64,000 nucleotides of DNA from Citricoccus zhacaiensis. GTDB taxonomy: Bacteria; Actinomycetota; Actinomycetes; Actinomycetales; Micrococcaceae. The translations under genes and the position numbers were made by a program. A model generated the notes under the pieces. That model had not been told where the DNA came from and searched no databases. It saw only the letters and a program-made list of their open reading frames with translations. Numbering within the stretch: position 1 is the stretch's first letter; every line of letters starts with the position of its first letter. Shown here one piece after another: positions 1 to 8,036 of the stretch. Location: the NCBI RefSeq assembly GCF_014645315.1, contig NZ_BMLQ01000003.1, forward strand, positions 332,930 to 396,929, given 5' to 3'.

Positions 1-947
1 AGCTGGCCCGTCGAGGAGGCGCCCAGCAGCACCGAGGTCACGCCGCCTGGCCGCAGCAGCCACGAGATCGCCAGCTGGGCCAGGGACTGCCCGCGCTCGC
101 CGGCCAGCTCGTTCAGCGCCCGTGCCGTCGCGAGGTTCTCCTCCGTCAGGTGACCACTGAGGGAGGTGCGGCCGCCGGAGGGGACGGCGCCGTCGTCGTG
201 CAGGTACTTGTCCGTCAGCAGGCCCTGGGCCAGCGGCGTGAAGGCGATGGACCCCATGCCCTGTTCCTGCAGGGTCTGCAGGAGGCCGTCCTCCACCCAG
301 CGGTTCAGCAGGGAGTAGGCCGGCTGGTGGATGACCAGCGGGGTGCCCAGCTCCCGGGCGATGCGCTGGGCCTCGACCGTGCGCTCGGGCGAGTAGGAGG
401 ACAGGCCCACGTAGAGCGCCTTGCCCTGGGTGACCAGGGTGTGCAGGGCACCGATGGTCTCCTCCAGGGGCGTGTCCGCATCCGCGCGGTGGGAGTAGAA
501 CAGGTCCACATAGTCCAGGCCCATCCGCTGCAGGGAGGCATTCGCGGCGGCCAGGATGTACTTGCGGGAGCCCAGGTTGCCGTACGGCCCCGGCCACATG
601 TTCCAGCCCGCCTTCGAGGAGATGATCAGCTCGTCCCGGTAGCGGCCCAGGTCTTTGGCCAGGACCCGGCCGAAGTTCTCCTCGGCGGATCCGGCGGGCG
701 GCCCGTAGTTGTTGGCCAGGTCGAAGTGGGTGATGCCGCGGTCGAAGGCGTGGGTCAGGATCTCCCGCTGGGTGGAGAAGGGACGGTTGTCCCCGAAGTT
801 CCACCACAGTCCCAGGCTGATCGGCGGCAGCGCGAGGCCCGTGGCGCCGACCCGGCGGTAGCCGGTGGACTCATAGCGGTCCGCCGCCGCCACGTAGGGA
901 GCGTGGTGTTCGGGCGTGGGCACGGGGCTGATCTCACCGGTGTTCAT
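1..947 (-). CDS. Aldo/keto reductase (partial, C-terminus outside window)
   Basis: Predicted NAD(P)H-dependent aldo/keto reductase of the family that includes E. coli YghZ (L-glyceraldehyde 3-phosphate reductase). The N-terminus carries YRRVGATGLALPPISLGLW, followed by a THFDLANNYGPPAGSAEENFG segment holding the Asp/Tyr catalytic pair region, an SSKAGW motif (catalytic Lys region) and a YVDLFYSHRAD segment. The ATG at 945-947 is preceded by a good ribosome binding site (GGAGGAA on the minus strand, 952-958). About 315 residues are visible and the gene runs off the left edge; the family is usually about 330-350 residues, so little is missing. The substrate is not readable from sequence; these enzymes commonly reduce small aldehydes in the cytoplasm. 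Confidence 0.9.
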   Translation of the reverse strand, partial: MNTGEISPVPTPEHHAPYVAAADRYESTGYRRVGATGLALPPISLGLWWNFGDNRPFSTQREILTHAFDRGITHFDLANNYGPPAGSAEENFGRVLAKDLGRYRDELIISSKAGWNMWPGPYGNLGSRKYILAAANASLQRMGLDYVDLFYSHRADADTPLEETIGALHTLVTQGKALYVGLSSYSPERTVEAQRIARELGTPLVIHQPAYSLLNRWVEDGLLQTLQEQGMGSIAFTPLAQGLLTDKYLHDDGAVPSGGRTSLSGHLTEENLATARALNELAGERGQSLAQLAISWLLRPGGVTSVLLGASSTGQ

Positions 948-1018
948 GCAGTTCCTCCAAGACGTTGGTCGGTCCTCTACCGTGGAGCACTGTACGCCCC
1001 GGATGGCAGGCTGGGGAC

Positions 1019-1918
1019 ATGAGCGAAACACAGGGCCATCCGGCCGTCATCGGCGAACCCTCTGCCCGGTTCGAGCGGGACGGTCCGGGCTGCTGGGCCA
1101 TCGTGGAGGTGGCCGTCCCCGGAACCGCCGAGGAGGTCTGGGATTCGGTTGCCACCGGCCCCGGCTACCGCCGCTGGTTCGTGGAGGCGGAGCTGGAGCC
1201 CCGCGTTGGCGGCGCCCTGGTGACCCACCATGGCGACTTCGGCGACTCCGAGGGCACCATCACCGCCTGGGATCCGCCCCACCGCTATGCGTACGTGGAA
1301 CCCGACTGGATGGGCGAGGGCGCCCCGGTCCCCGACTGGACCACCGAGATCACCCTGGAACCTGTGCCCGACGACGGCCCGCCGGCCACCCTCGTCCGGC
1401 TCACCAGCGGCGTGGCCACCGAGGCGGACACCTGGGGCGAGGACATCGGGGGCACACTGCCCGGCTGGCGGTCCGCGCTGCGGCTGCTCGCCGAGTACCA
1501 CGCCCACTTCGCCGGGCGGGAGACCGCCCAGGCCTTGGTGATGCGCGAGGTCCCGGCGGGGCATCGGCTGACGGTGCTGCTGGGATTGGAGGGGGCCGTC
1601 GTCGGGCAGCAGGCCACCGCCCGCGCCGAGACCGATGGGCGGCACCTCGCGGTGACCGGCACGGTGATCGAAGCGAGCAGCGGCCCGGGCGGCACGGGGC
1701 CGACCCAGCAGGACTCGGTGGTGCTGCGCGTGACCGACGGGACCGGCGGGACCACACCGGGCGTCTACGAGTTCGGCACCATACAGTACGGCGAGACCAG
1801 GATGTCCGTGGTGCGTGGCTACCTGCACGTCCCGGCCGGTGCGGACCCAGGGGCCGCCGAGGCGGCCCGGACCGTCGAGCGCGACTGGGCCGGCGTCCTC
1901 GATGTGCTCCTGGCGTGA
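1019..1918 (+). CDS. SRPBCC-domain protein (AHSA1/START-like)
   Basis: The protein has 299 residues. Residues about 20-160 look like a SRPBCC/AHSA1 ligand-binding fold (EVWDSVATGPGYRRWFVEAE, then a GGALVTHHGDFG strand and WDPPHRYAYVEPDW), as in small cytoplasmic proteins that bind hydrophobic ligands or act with ArsR-type regulators. The second half (about 165-299) repeats some of this style and may be a second, more divergent domain. I start at ATG 1019 rather than further upstream because the hexamer CAGGCT sits six bases before it, a weak version of the leaderless arrangement seen widely here. It is divergent from the aldo/keto reductase. No specific ligand or pathway is supported. Confidence 0.75.
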   Translation: MSETQGHPAVIGEPSARFERDGPGCWAIVEVAVPGTAEEVWDSVATGPGYRRWFVEAELEPRVGGALVTHHGDFGDSEGTITAWDPPHRYAYVEPDWMGEGAPVPDWTTEITLEPVPDDGPPATLVRLTSGVATEADTWGEDIGGTLPGWRSALRLLAEYHAHFAGRETAQALVMREVPAGHRLTVLLGLEGAVVGQQATARAETDGRHLAVTGTVIEASSGPGGTGPTQQDSVVLRVTDGTGGTTPGVYEFGTIQYGETRMSVVRGYLHVPAGADPGAAEAARTVERDWAGVLDVLLA

Positions 1919-1948
1919 TCTCTCTCCGTCGCTGGGATTCGGTTCCAT

Positions 1949-1978
1949 TTGACGTGCGACTCAGTCCCGCCCCATAGT
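1949..1978 (+). promoter_or_regulatory. Possible promoter of the acyl-CoA ligase gene
   Basis: TTGACG (1949-1954) and CATAGT (1973-1978) are separated by 18 bases, close to a housekeeping sigma-70-type promoter. Transcription would begin about 25 bases before the ATG at 2010, leaving room for the GAGGAG ribosome binding site at 1998-2003. The reading is by eye only. Confidence 0.4.
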
Positions 1979-2009
1979 GGTCTGCGTCACCCGCGTAGAG
2001 GAGTCATGG

Positions 2010-3647
2010 ATGTCCACCACGAATGCCACCACCGCCCCACCCGCAGCCGCGCTGGCGGCGCAGTACGAACCGCTCTCCCCGCTGGGCTTCCTGGGCCGGA
2101 CCGCGGCGGTCTTCCCCGAGCGCGAGGCCGTGGTCTACGGACGCCGCCGATCCACCTACCGTGAGTTCGCCGGGGAGGTGCAGCAGCTGGCGAAGGCCCT
2201 GAAGGCCGCCATCTCGCCGGGCCAGACCGTCACGTTCATCGCCCCCAACATCCCGCAGATGCTGGTGGCACACTTCGCCGTGCCCCTGGCGGGCGGTGTC
2301 CTCAGTGCCCTCAATCCGCGGCTCACGCCACGGGAGGTCGGCTACATCCTGGAGCACTCCGAAGCCGCGGTGGTCTTCGCGGATGCGGAGGTGGCGGCCC
2401 AGGTGCGGGAGGTCGCCTCCGGCCTGCCGAGGGACCCGCTAGTGGTCGAGATCGTGGACTCCGAGGCCGGCCATGCCGCTCCCACCGGGGCGGGCGTCCT
2501 GACCTATGACGTGTTCCTGGACCGTGCGCCGGGCGGCGAGGACCTGCCCTGGCGGGTGGAGGACGAGGAAGCGCCCATCACGCTCAACTACACCTCCGGG
2601 ACCACGGGACCGCCCAAGGGCGTGCTGTACACCCACCGTGGGGCGTACCTGGCGGCGCAGGGCGAGGTCTTCCACAACGGGTACACGGGCACCACGCGAT
2701 TCCTGTGGACCCTGCCGATGTTCCACTGCAACGGCTGGTGCATGCCGTGGGCGGTCACGGCGGCCGGCGGCACCCACGTCTGTCTGCGCGCCGTGCGCCA
2801 GGACCCCATCTGGGATGCCTTCGAGGAAGAGGGCATCACCCATCTCAGCGGGGCGCCGATCGTCTGCGCCATGATCGTCGAGTCCGAGCGGTCCCACGGC
2901 CTGGAACGCGAGGTGCGGATGACGACTGCCGGTGCTGCCCCGCCACCGTCCGTGATCGAGGCGCTGGAGTCCCTGAACATCACTCCGGTCCACGTCTACG
3001 GGCTCACGGAGAGCTACGGCCCCTTCACCATCTGTGAACCACAGGAGTCATGGTCCAGCCTGCCGGCTGCCGAGCGCGCCCGGTTGATGGCCCGCCAGGG
3101 CGTGCCGATGGTCCATGCCGCCCAGGTGGCCATCCTGGACCCGGAGCTGAACGTCCTGCCCGCGGATGGCGAGACCATGGGAGAGGTGGCCCTGCGCGGC
3201 AACGGGGTGATGAAGGAGTACTTCAAGAACCCCGAGGCCACGGCGGAGGCCTTCCGCGGGGGCTGGTACCACACCGGGGATCTCGGCGTGATGCACCCGG
3301 ACGGCTACCTCCAGCTGATGGACCGGCTCAAGGACATCATCATCTCCGGCGGGGAGAACATCTCCTCGATCGAGGTGGAGTCCGTGCTGCACGCCCATCC
3401 GCAGGTCGCAGACGTGGCCGTGGTGGGCCTCCAGGACGCCAAGTGGGGTGAGCGGCCGGTGGCCTTCGTGGTCCTGGAGGCCGGCGCCGAGGTCGCCTCG
3501 GAGGACCTCCGGGCCACCTGCAAGGAGTCCCTGGCCGGGTTCAAGGTGCCGGACCGGGTGGAGTTCGTGGACGAATTGCCCCGGACGGCCACCGGCAAGA
3601 TCCGCAAGAACACCCTGCGGACACTCGAGTCCAGCCAGTCCAGCTGA
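2010..3647 (+). CDS. Acyl-CoA synthetase (AMP-dependent ligase)
   Basis: A 545-residue ANL-superfamily ligase that would activate a carboxylic acid to its acyl-AMP and then its CoA thioester. Visible motifs: the P-loop-like YTSGTTGPPKGVLYTHRG, the adenine-binding YGLTESYGP, the A8 hinge GWYHTGDLGVMHPDGY with DRLKDIIISGGENISS, and the C-terminal lysine in PRTATGKIRKN. Length and motif order fit medium/long-chain fatty acyl-CoA or aromatic acid CoA ligases; the exact acid cannot be told. ATG 2010 is chosen because GAGGAG lies about six bases before it, while the earlier ATG at 2006 is out of frame. It is convergent with tgt, with only 13 bases between the stop codons. Confidence 0.9.
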   Translation: MSTTNATTAPPAAALAAQYEPLSPLGFLGRTAAVFPEREAVVYGRRRSTYREFAGEVQQLAKALKAAISPGQTVTFIAPNIPQMLVAHFAVPLAGGVLSALNPRLTPREVGYILEHSEAAVVFADAEVAAQVREVASGLPRDPLVVEIVDSEAGHAAPTGAGVLTYDVFLDRAPGGEDLPWRVEDEEAPITLNYTSGTTGPPKGVLYTHRGAYLAAQGEVFHNGYTGTTRFLWTLPMFHCNGWCMPWAVTAAGGTHVCLRAVRQDPIWDAFEEEGITHLSGAPIVCAMIVESERSHGLEREVRMTTAGAAPPPSVIEALESLNITPVHVYGLTESYGPFTICEPQESWSSLPAAERARLMARQGVPMVHAAQVAILDPELNVLPADGETMGEVALRGNGVMKEYFKNPEATAEAFRGGWYHTGDLGVMHPDGYLQLMDRLKDIIISGGENISSIEVESVLHAHPQVADVAVVGLQDAKWGERPVAFVVLEAGAEVASEDLRATCKESLAGFKVPDRVEFVDELPRTATGKIRKNTLRTLESSQSS

Positions 3648-3660
3648 CCCAGATAACCGG

Positions 3661-5004
3661 TCAGGCCTTCGGCGCGTAGTAGCGGCCGAGCACCTCGTCC
3701 TTCAGGTCCCAGAACGTGCCGTCCTGGATGGAGACGCGGATCCGGTCCACCAGGCGCACGGTGAAGCGCTCGTTGTGGACGGAGATCAGCGTGTGCGCCA
3801 CCATCTCCTTGGCTTTGATGAGGTGGTGGATGTACGCCCGCGTGTAGTGGGCGCAGGTGTAGCAGTCGCAGCCCTCCTCCAGCGGGGAGAAGTCGCGCTT
3901 GTATTTGGCCCCGGGCAGGTTGAAGCGGCCGCCGGAGGTGTAGAAGGCGCCGGTGCGGGCCACGCGGGTGGGGGAGACGCAGTCGAAGGTGTCCGCTCCG
4001 TTCTCCACGGCGGTGAACAGGTCGTCCGGTTCGGAGATGCCCAGCAGGTGCCGGGGCTTGTCCTCCGGCAGCTCCTCGGCGCACCAGCCGACGATCGTGC
4101 CCAGGTTCTCCTTCTCCAGTGCCCCGCCGATCCCGTAGCCGTCGAAGCCGTGTTCAAGAGACTGACTGTCACTGTCACCGTGGCCGCCGCCGGGGAATCC
4201 GGTGCGCATGGCGGCCAGGTCACCGCACGCCTTGCGCCGCAGGTCCTCGTACTGCGCCCCCTGGATGACCCCGAACAGGGCCTGGTAGGGCTTGGCCGCG
4301 CGCTCGCCGGTGAGGCGGGCGTGTTCGACGAGGCAGCGCTGGGCCCAGCGGCGGGTCCGCTCGAGGGCTTCCTCCTGGTAGCCGCGGGAGTTGTGCAGGG
4401 TGGTGAGCTCGTCGAAGGCGAACATGATGTCCGCGCCGAGCTGGTGCTGGATACCCACGGAGACCTCCGGGGTGAAACGGTGCCGGTCCCCGTTGAGGTG
4501 GGACTTGAACCAGACCCCGTCCTCGTCCACGTTGGCCAGTCGCTCCTTGCCGGGCGCCACCGCGTCGTCCGCGCCCTGGCCGGAGGGAGCCTTCGGACCG
4601 GCCATGTCGATGACCTTCTTGAACCCCGAGCCCAGGCTCATCACCTGGAAACCGCCGGAATCGGTGAACGTCGGCCCGTGCCAGTTCATGAACTGTCCCA
4701 GGCCGCCGGCCTCGTCCAGCAAGTCCGCTCCCGGCTGCAGGTACAGGTGATACGCGTTGGCCAGCAGGGCCTGCGCGCCGAGCTCCGCCATGGCCTCGGG
4801 CAGCACGGCCTTCACGCTGGCCTGCGTGGCCACCGGGATGAACGCCGGCGTCTGGATGGTGCCGTGCGGGGTGGTGATGGTCCCGGTGCGGCCCGGACGC
4901 GGCTGCCCGTCCGGTCCCGTCAGGCGGGAGCCGACGGCGAAGGAGAAGTCCCGCGGAGTGGCCGCGGCGTGCGCTGGGTTACGGGGGGACGTCTGATGGG
5001 TCAC
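3661..5004 (-). CDS. tgt: Queuine tRNA-ribosyltransferase
   Basis: tRNA-guanine transglycosylase, 447 residues: exchanges guanine at position 34 of GUN-anticodon tRNAs for queuine or a precursor. Seen: TDSGGFQVMSLG near the active site, the FDCVSPTRVART segment carrying the nucleophilic Asp, and the zinc site CDCYTC followed by IHHLIKAKEM with its His. I start at GTG 5002-5004 (protein beginning VTHQTS) because upstream sequence does not look like this family and a GAAGGAA lies upstream. The protein is slightly long: an extra Gly/Ser/Asp-rich stretch (GGGHGDSDSQSLEHG) precedes FDGYGIGG. No queuosine biosynthesis or uptake genes are visible nearby, so salvage is more likely than synthesis. Confidence 0.93.
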   Translation of the reverse strand: MTHQTSPRNPAHAAATPRDFSFAVGSRLTGPDGQPRPGRTGTITTPHGTIQTPAFIPVATQASVKAVLPEAMAELGAQALLANAYHLYLQPGADLLDEAGGLGQFMNWHGPTFTDSGGFQVMSLGSGFKKVIDMAGPKAPSGQGADDAVAPGKERLANVDEDGVWFKSHLNGDRHRFTPEVSVGIQHQLGADIMFAFDELTTLHNSRGYQEEALERTRRWAQRCLVEHARLTGERAAKPYQALFGVIQGAQYEDLRRKACGDLAAMRTGFPGGGHGDSDSQSLEHGFDGYGIGGALEKENLGTIVGWCAEELPEDKPRHLLGISEPDDLFTAVENGADTFDCVSPTRVARTGAFYTSGGRFNLPGAKYKRDFSPLEEGCDCYTCAHYTRAYIHHLIKAKEMVAHTLISVHNERFTVRLVDRIRVSIQDGTFWDLKDEVLGRYYAPKA

Positions 5005-5080
5005 GGTGGGCGGGGTTCCTTCGGTCGGGGGTCTGCCATCAATGGTATGTATCAGGGGAGAGAAGCATGACCACAGGAGA

Positions 5081-6223
5081 ATGAGGGGGACGGTGGCGGA
5101 CAGCACGGACGAGGCCGGGGGCCGGACGAGGCCCCGGCTCGCGGACATCAACCCGATCCCCTCGTTCTTCACCATGGCACCGGCCGACCGGGACCACGAG
5201 GTGGCGGTCCGCTGCGGGATCACGGTGCTGGTCCCGCTGCTGACACTGCTGCTGATCGATCGGATCGACCTGGCGGTCTTCGCCTCCTTCGGCGCCTTCA
5301 CCGGGATCTACGGGCGGAACCTGGCGCACGGCGCCCGATTGCAGATGCAGGCCCGGGCCGGCGCCCTCATGGCCGTGGTGCTGCTGCTGGCCACCCTGGC
5401 CGGGCGCAACGGCCTGTCCGGGTCTGAGCAACCCTGGGCCCTGGTGGGGCTGACCACTCTCGTGGCCGGAGCCTGTGCTGTGGTGGCCGCCTACTGGAAC
5501 CTGCGCCCGTCCGGGTCCCTGTTCCACATCTTCGCTTTCGCGGCGGTGTCCTCCGTGCCGTTCCAGCCGCCCCTGGGCGAGGCGATGCTGACGGCGGTGC
5601 TGACCATCGCGTTCGCGCTGCTGGTCGGGATCTCCTCCCGGGTACTGCCCCGGAACCGGCACCGCATCGAACGGCCCGCCGGCCAGCCGATCACCGGGCG
5701 GCACCGGCTGGTCTGGTCCGAGGCGGCCTGGTACGTGGTGGCCGCCGGGGTGGCCGGCTCGCTGGCGACGGCGCTGGGGCCGGTGCTGGGCATCGATCAC
5801 AACTACTGGGCCATGGTCGCCGCCGTGGTCCCGCTCGTCGGCCACTCCACGCGCTACCGCGTGAACCGCGGCCTGCAGCGCATCCTGGGTACTTTCCTGG
5901 GCCTGCTGGTCCTCGCCGGGGTCCTGTGGATCCACCCGCCGCTGTGGGCCATCGTGCTGATCATCGCCCTGCTGCAGTGCACCGCCGAGCTCTACATCGC
6001 CCGCCAGTACATCCTGGCGCAGATCGCCGTCACGCCACTGGCCCTGCTCTCCACCGTTCTGGCCATGAGCGCCTCCACCGCCGCCGTGGACACCACCGGG
6101 CTGATCTACGACCGCTTCGTCGAGACCGTGATCGGCGCCCTCGTGGGCATGGCCTGCGTCTTGACGCCCTGGGCCTGGCGCAAGTGGGTGCTCCACTCCG
6201 CGCACCCGTCCCGCATCGGGTGA
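5081..6223 (+). CDS. FUSC-family membrane protein (aromatic acid exporter-like)
   Basis: A 380-residue integral membrane protein with about ten hydrophobic segments in two groups (residues about 35-170 and 225-375) separated by a basic loop (RVLPRNRHRIERPAG), the pattern of FUSC/aromatic-acid exporter (AaeB-like) proteins. The C-terminal half carries the FUSC_2-like run DHNYWAMVAAVVPLVGHSTRYR and an RILGTFLGL segment. Such proteins are thought to export aromatic or other organic acids. The start is uncertain: ATG 5081 sits immediately after AGGAG, while GTG 5093 would have better spacing to the purine-rich stretch at 5083-5090. It is divergent from tgt and transcribed separately. Confidence 0.8.
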   Translation: MRGTVADSTDEAGGRTRPRLADINPIPSFFTMAPADRDHEVAVRCGITVLVPLLTLLLIDRIDLAVFASFGAFTGIYGRNLAHGARLQMQARAGALMAVVLLLATLAGRNGLSGSEQPWALVGLTTLVAGACAVVAAYWNLRPSGSLFHIFAFAAVSSVPFQPPLGEAMLTAVLTIAFALLVGISSRVLPRNRHRIERPAGQPITGRHRLVWSEAAWYVVAAGVAGSLATALGPVLGIDHNYWAMVAAVVPLVGHSTRYRVNRGLQRILGTFLGLLVLAGVLWIHPPLWAIVLIIALLQCTAELYIARQYILAQIAVTPLALLSTVLAMSASTAAVDTTGLIYDRFVETVIGALVGMACVLTPWAWRKWVLHSAHPSRIG

Positions 6224-6227
6224 CCGG

Positions 6228-7151
6228 TCAGTCGCCCGGGGCGGTGTCCGCGATCCGATCCGCCAGGGCGCGCAACGCCGCGACCTCGCGGCGCACGCGC
6301 CGGTCCAGCTCCTCTTCCGTGAACGTCTCCGAGCCGCCGCGGGCTCGCAAGTACATCAGCGTGGCCAGCCGGGACTCGCGCCATCCGCGTTCGCCGATCG
6401 GATCACCGTTGGCCTCGGCGCGCAGCACCTCGCGGTCGTAGAGGTTCGGCTCGTTCATCTGCCGTTGGCGGATCTCGGCAGCCCGCTGGGCGCGGATCGG
6501 ATCCTCTTCGTCCTGGTCCGGCTCGGCCAGGCGGGCACCGGCGGCCCGGCCCTCCGCCTCCTCGCCGCGGTGGAAGTGGATGTTGGCGGCCAGGGCCAGG
6601 GAGGACTCGATGGACTTCCACCGCCCCATGGCCCCGTCATAGGGCAACTGGGTCAGCAGGGTCGTCAGCCGCAGGGCGCCGTCCGAGTCGTCCAGGTCGA
6701 TGAACAGGTGCCGGGCCAGCGTGTCGATGTCCTCGAGCTGAGCACCCGAGCGCAGGTTGATGCCCCGGGACAGCTTCGAGGCCACGGCCAGCACGTGCTG
6801 GTTGTCCGGGTGCAGCTGGGCGACCTCCACGACCGTGGCCTCCGGGCTGCCCTCCTCCACGGGGGAGAGGTCCGTGCTGACGTCCAGGGCCGGCGCCGGC
6901 CGGTGCGTGCGCACGCGGATCGTGGAGCCGTAGGCGATCCGCACCTCGCGGCCGTCGGACAGGGTGGCGACCACGAGGGCCGGGGTGCCGAAATCGTCGC
7001 GGGTCGTGCGGACCTGGGCCACGGGGGTCGACGGCTCACCCTGCCGGGTCAGGAACCGGTCGCCCGGCCCGACCTGCTGGGCCTTGACGGAGCGCAGGTA
7101 GTCTCCTGCGGCGTCGTGCGTTCCGGTGTTCTGGGGGTTCGGGGCGGTCAT
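6228..7151 (-). CDS. Conserved hypothetical protein, no recognised domain
   Basis: A 307-residue soluble, acidic protein that I do not recognise. The first ~90 residues look like a small beta-rich domain (VGPGDRFLTRQGE, then DGREVRIAYGSTIRVRTHRP). The middle is predicted helical (LAVASKLSRGINLRSGAQ, LTTLLTQLPYDGAMGRWKSIE), and the tail is strongly charged helix (EEELDRRVRREVAALRALADRI). It begins three bases after the stop of the DUF4916 NUDIX-like gene and is surely co-transcribed with it. A role in nucleotide or metabolite handling would be guesswork. It is convergent with the FUSC gene, stops four bases apart. Confidence 0.75.
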   Translation of the reverse strand: MTAPNPQNTGTHDAAGDYLRSVKAQQVGPGDRFLTRQGEPSTPVAQVRTTRDDFGTPALVVATLSDGREVRIAYGSTIRVRTHRPAPALDVSTDLSPVEEGSPEATVVEVAQLHPDNQHVLAVASKLSRGINLRSGAQLEDIDTLARHLFIDLDDSDGALRLTTLLTQLPYDGAMGRWKSIESSLALAANIHFHRGEEAEGRAAGARLAEPDQDEEDPIRAQRAAEIRQRQMNEPNLYDREVLRAEANGDPIGERGWRESRLATLMYLRARGGSETFTEEELDRRVRREVAALRALADRIADTAPGD

Positions 7152-7154
7152 GGC

Positions 7155-7694
7155 TCAGCGCCCCCAGCCCACGTGGGCGAGCGCCTGGCGCACCAGGTTC
7201 CCGCGGCCACCGATGAACTCGGACTGGACCGCCTCGCTGACCGCCTCCTCCGGGGTCAGCCAGGACAGCTCGAGGGCATCGCCGCGGGGCTGGCACTCAC
7301 CCGTCACGGGGACCAGGTAGGCCAGGGCCACCGCGTGCTGGCGGTCGTCCGTCAGTCCGGTCTCCGAGGGGCTCGGGAAGTATTCGGCCACCGTGAACGG
7401 GGTGATGGACGGCGGCAGCTGCGGCAGGGCGAGCGGGCCGAGGTCCTTCTCCAGGTGGCGCATGAGGGCGGCACGCACGGTCTCCCGGTACTGCACCCGG
7501 CCGGAGACCAGGGTGCGGCGCAGGTGGCCGTCACCGTCGGCCCGGTACAGCAGCCCGATCTCCGACACGTATCCGAGGGGGTCCAGGCGAACCGGCAGGG
7601 CCTCCACGTAGACCATGGGCAGGCGGCGGCGGGCCTCGTACAGTTCCTCTTCCGACAGCCACCCGGGATTCGGGTCGGGGGTGCGAACGCTCAT
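7155..7694 (-). CDS. DUF4916 / NUDIX-hydrolase-like protein
   Basis: A 179-residue protein resembling the actinobacterial DUF4916 family (NUDIX fold). It begins with PGWLSEEELYEARRRLPMVY and has YVEALPVRLDPLGYVSEIGLL, then LVSGRVQYRETVRAALMRHL where a NUDIX box helix would lie. The canonical GX5EX7REUXEEXGU box is not intact, so catalysis is uncertain. ATG 7694 is chosen because TAGAAC lies seven bases upstream on the minus strand (7702-7707), consistent with a leaderless message; a longer reading would run through the divergent small gene. It is first gene of a two-gene operon with the hypothetical gene at 6228-7151. Confidence 0.8.
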   Translation of the reverse strand: MSVRTPDPNPGWLSEEELYEARRRLPMVYVEALPVRLDPLGYVSEIGLLYRADGDGHLRRTLVSGRVQYRETVRAALMRHLEKDLGPLALPQLPPSITPFTVAEYFPSPSETGLTDDRQHAVALAYLVPVTGECQPRGDALELSWLTPEEAVSEAVQSEFIGGRGNLVRQALAHVGWGR

Positions 7695-7763
7695 GCCCTC
7701 AGTTCTACCCGAGTCCGGTGCACCGGTCACGCCGACGGTCCGTGGAGGGGGCAGACTGGGGAC

Positions 7764-8036
7764 ATGTCCAGCGGAGCGGTCGGTGTCATCGTGTTCTTGT
7801 TCTTCGCCTTGGTGGCCATGGCGTTCATGCTCGCCTTCGCCGCGGCCTACCGGGAGCGCTGGCTGCAATGGCGATCGCATCGCCAGCCCGGGGCCCGAGA
7901 GTCCCGGACCCCGGGAATAGCGCCGGCGGAAGACAGCCGGCACCATCCGTGTGGGTCAGATCAGCCCGCCACGCCTGCGGCCGCGGTTTCCCGTTGGCGT
8001 ACCGGCGTGGACAGCCGGCCCCAGGAACCGCGGTGA
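7764..8036 (+). CDS. Small membrane-anchored hypothetical protein
   Basis: A 90-residue protein with one N-terminal transmembrane helix (VGVIVFLFFALVAMAFMLAF) followed by a basic, low-complexity cytoplasmic tail. The supporting evidence is CAGACT six bases before ATG 7764, the same spacing seen before many genes here. Against it, the last ~76 bases overlap the 3' end of the convergent reductase gene, and the tail composition is unremarkable, so the true product may be shorter or absent. Confidence 0.5.
   Translation: MSSGAVGVIVFLFFALVAMAFMLAFAAAYRERWLQWRSHRQPGARESRTPGIAPAEDSRHHPCGSDQPATPAAAVSRWRTGVDSRPQEPR

Noticed and set aside
3448..5070. Long open plus-strand frame opposite tgt
   Set aside because: Typical antisense shadow of GC-rich coding DNA. 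It has no family motif, and tgt on the other strand is unmistakable.
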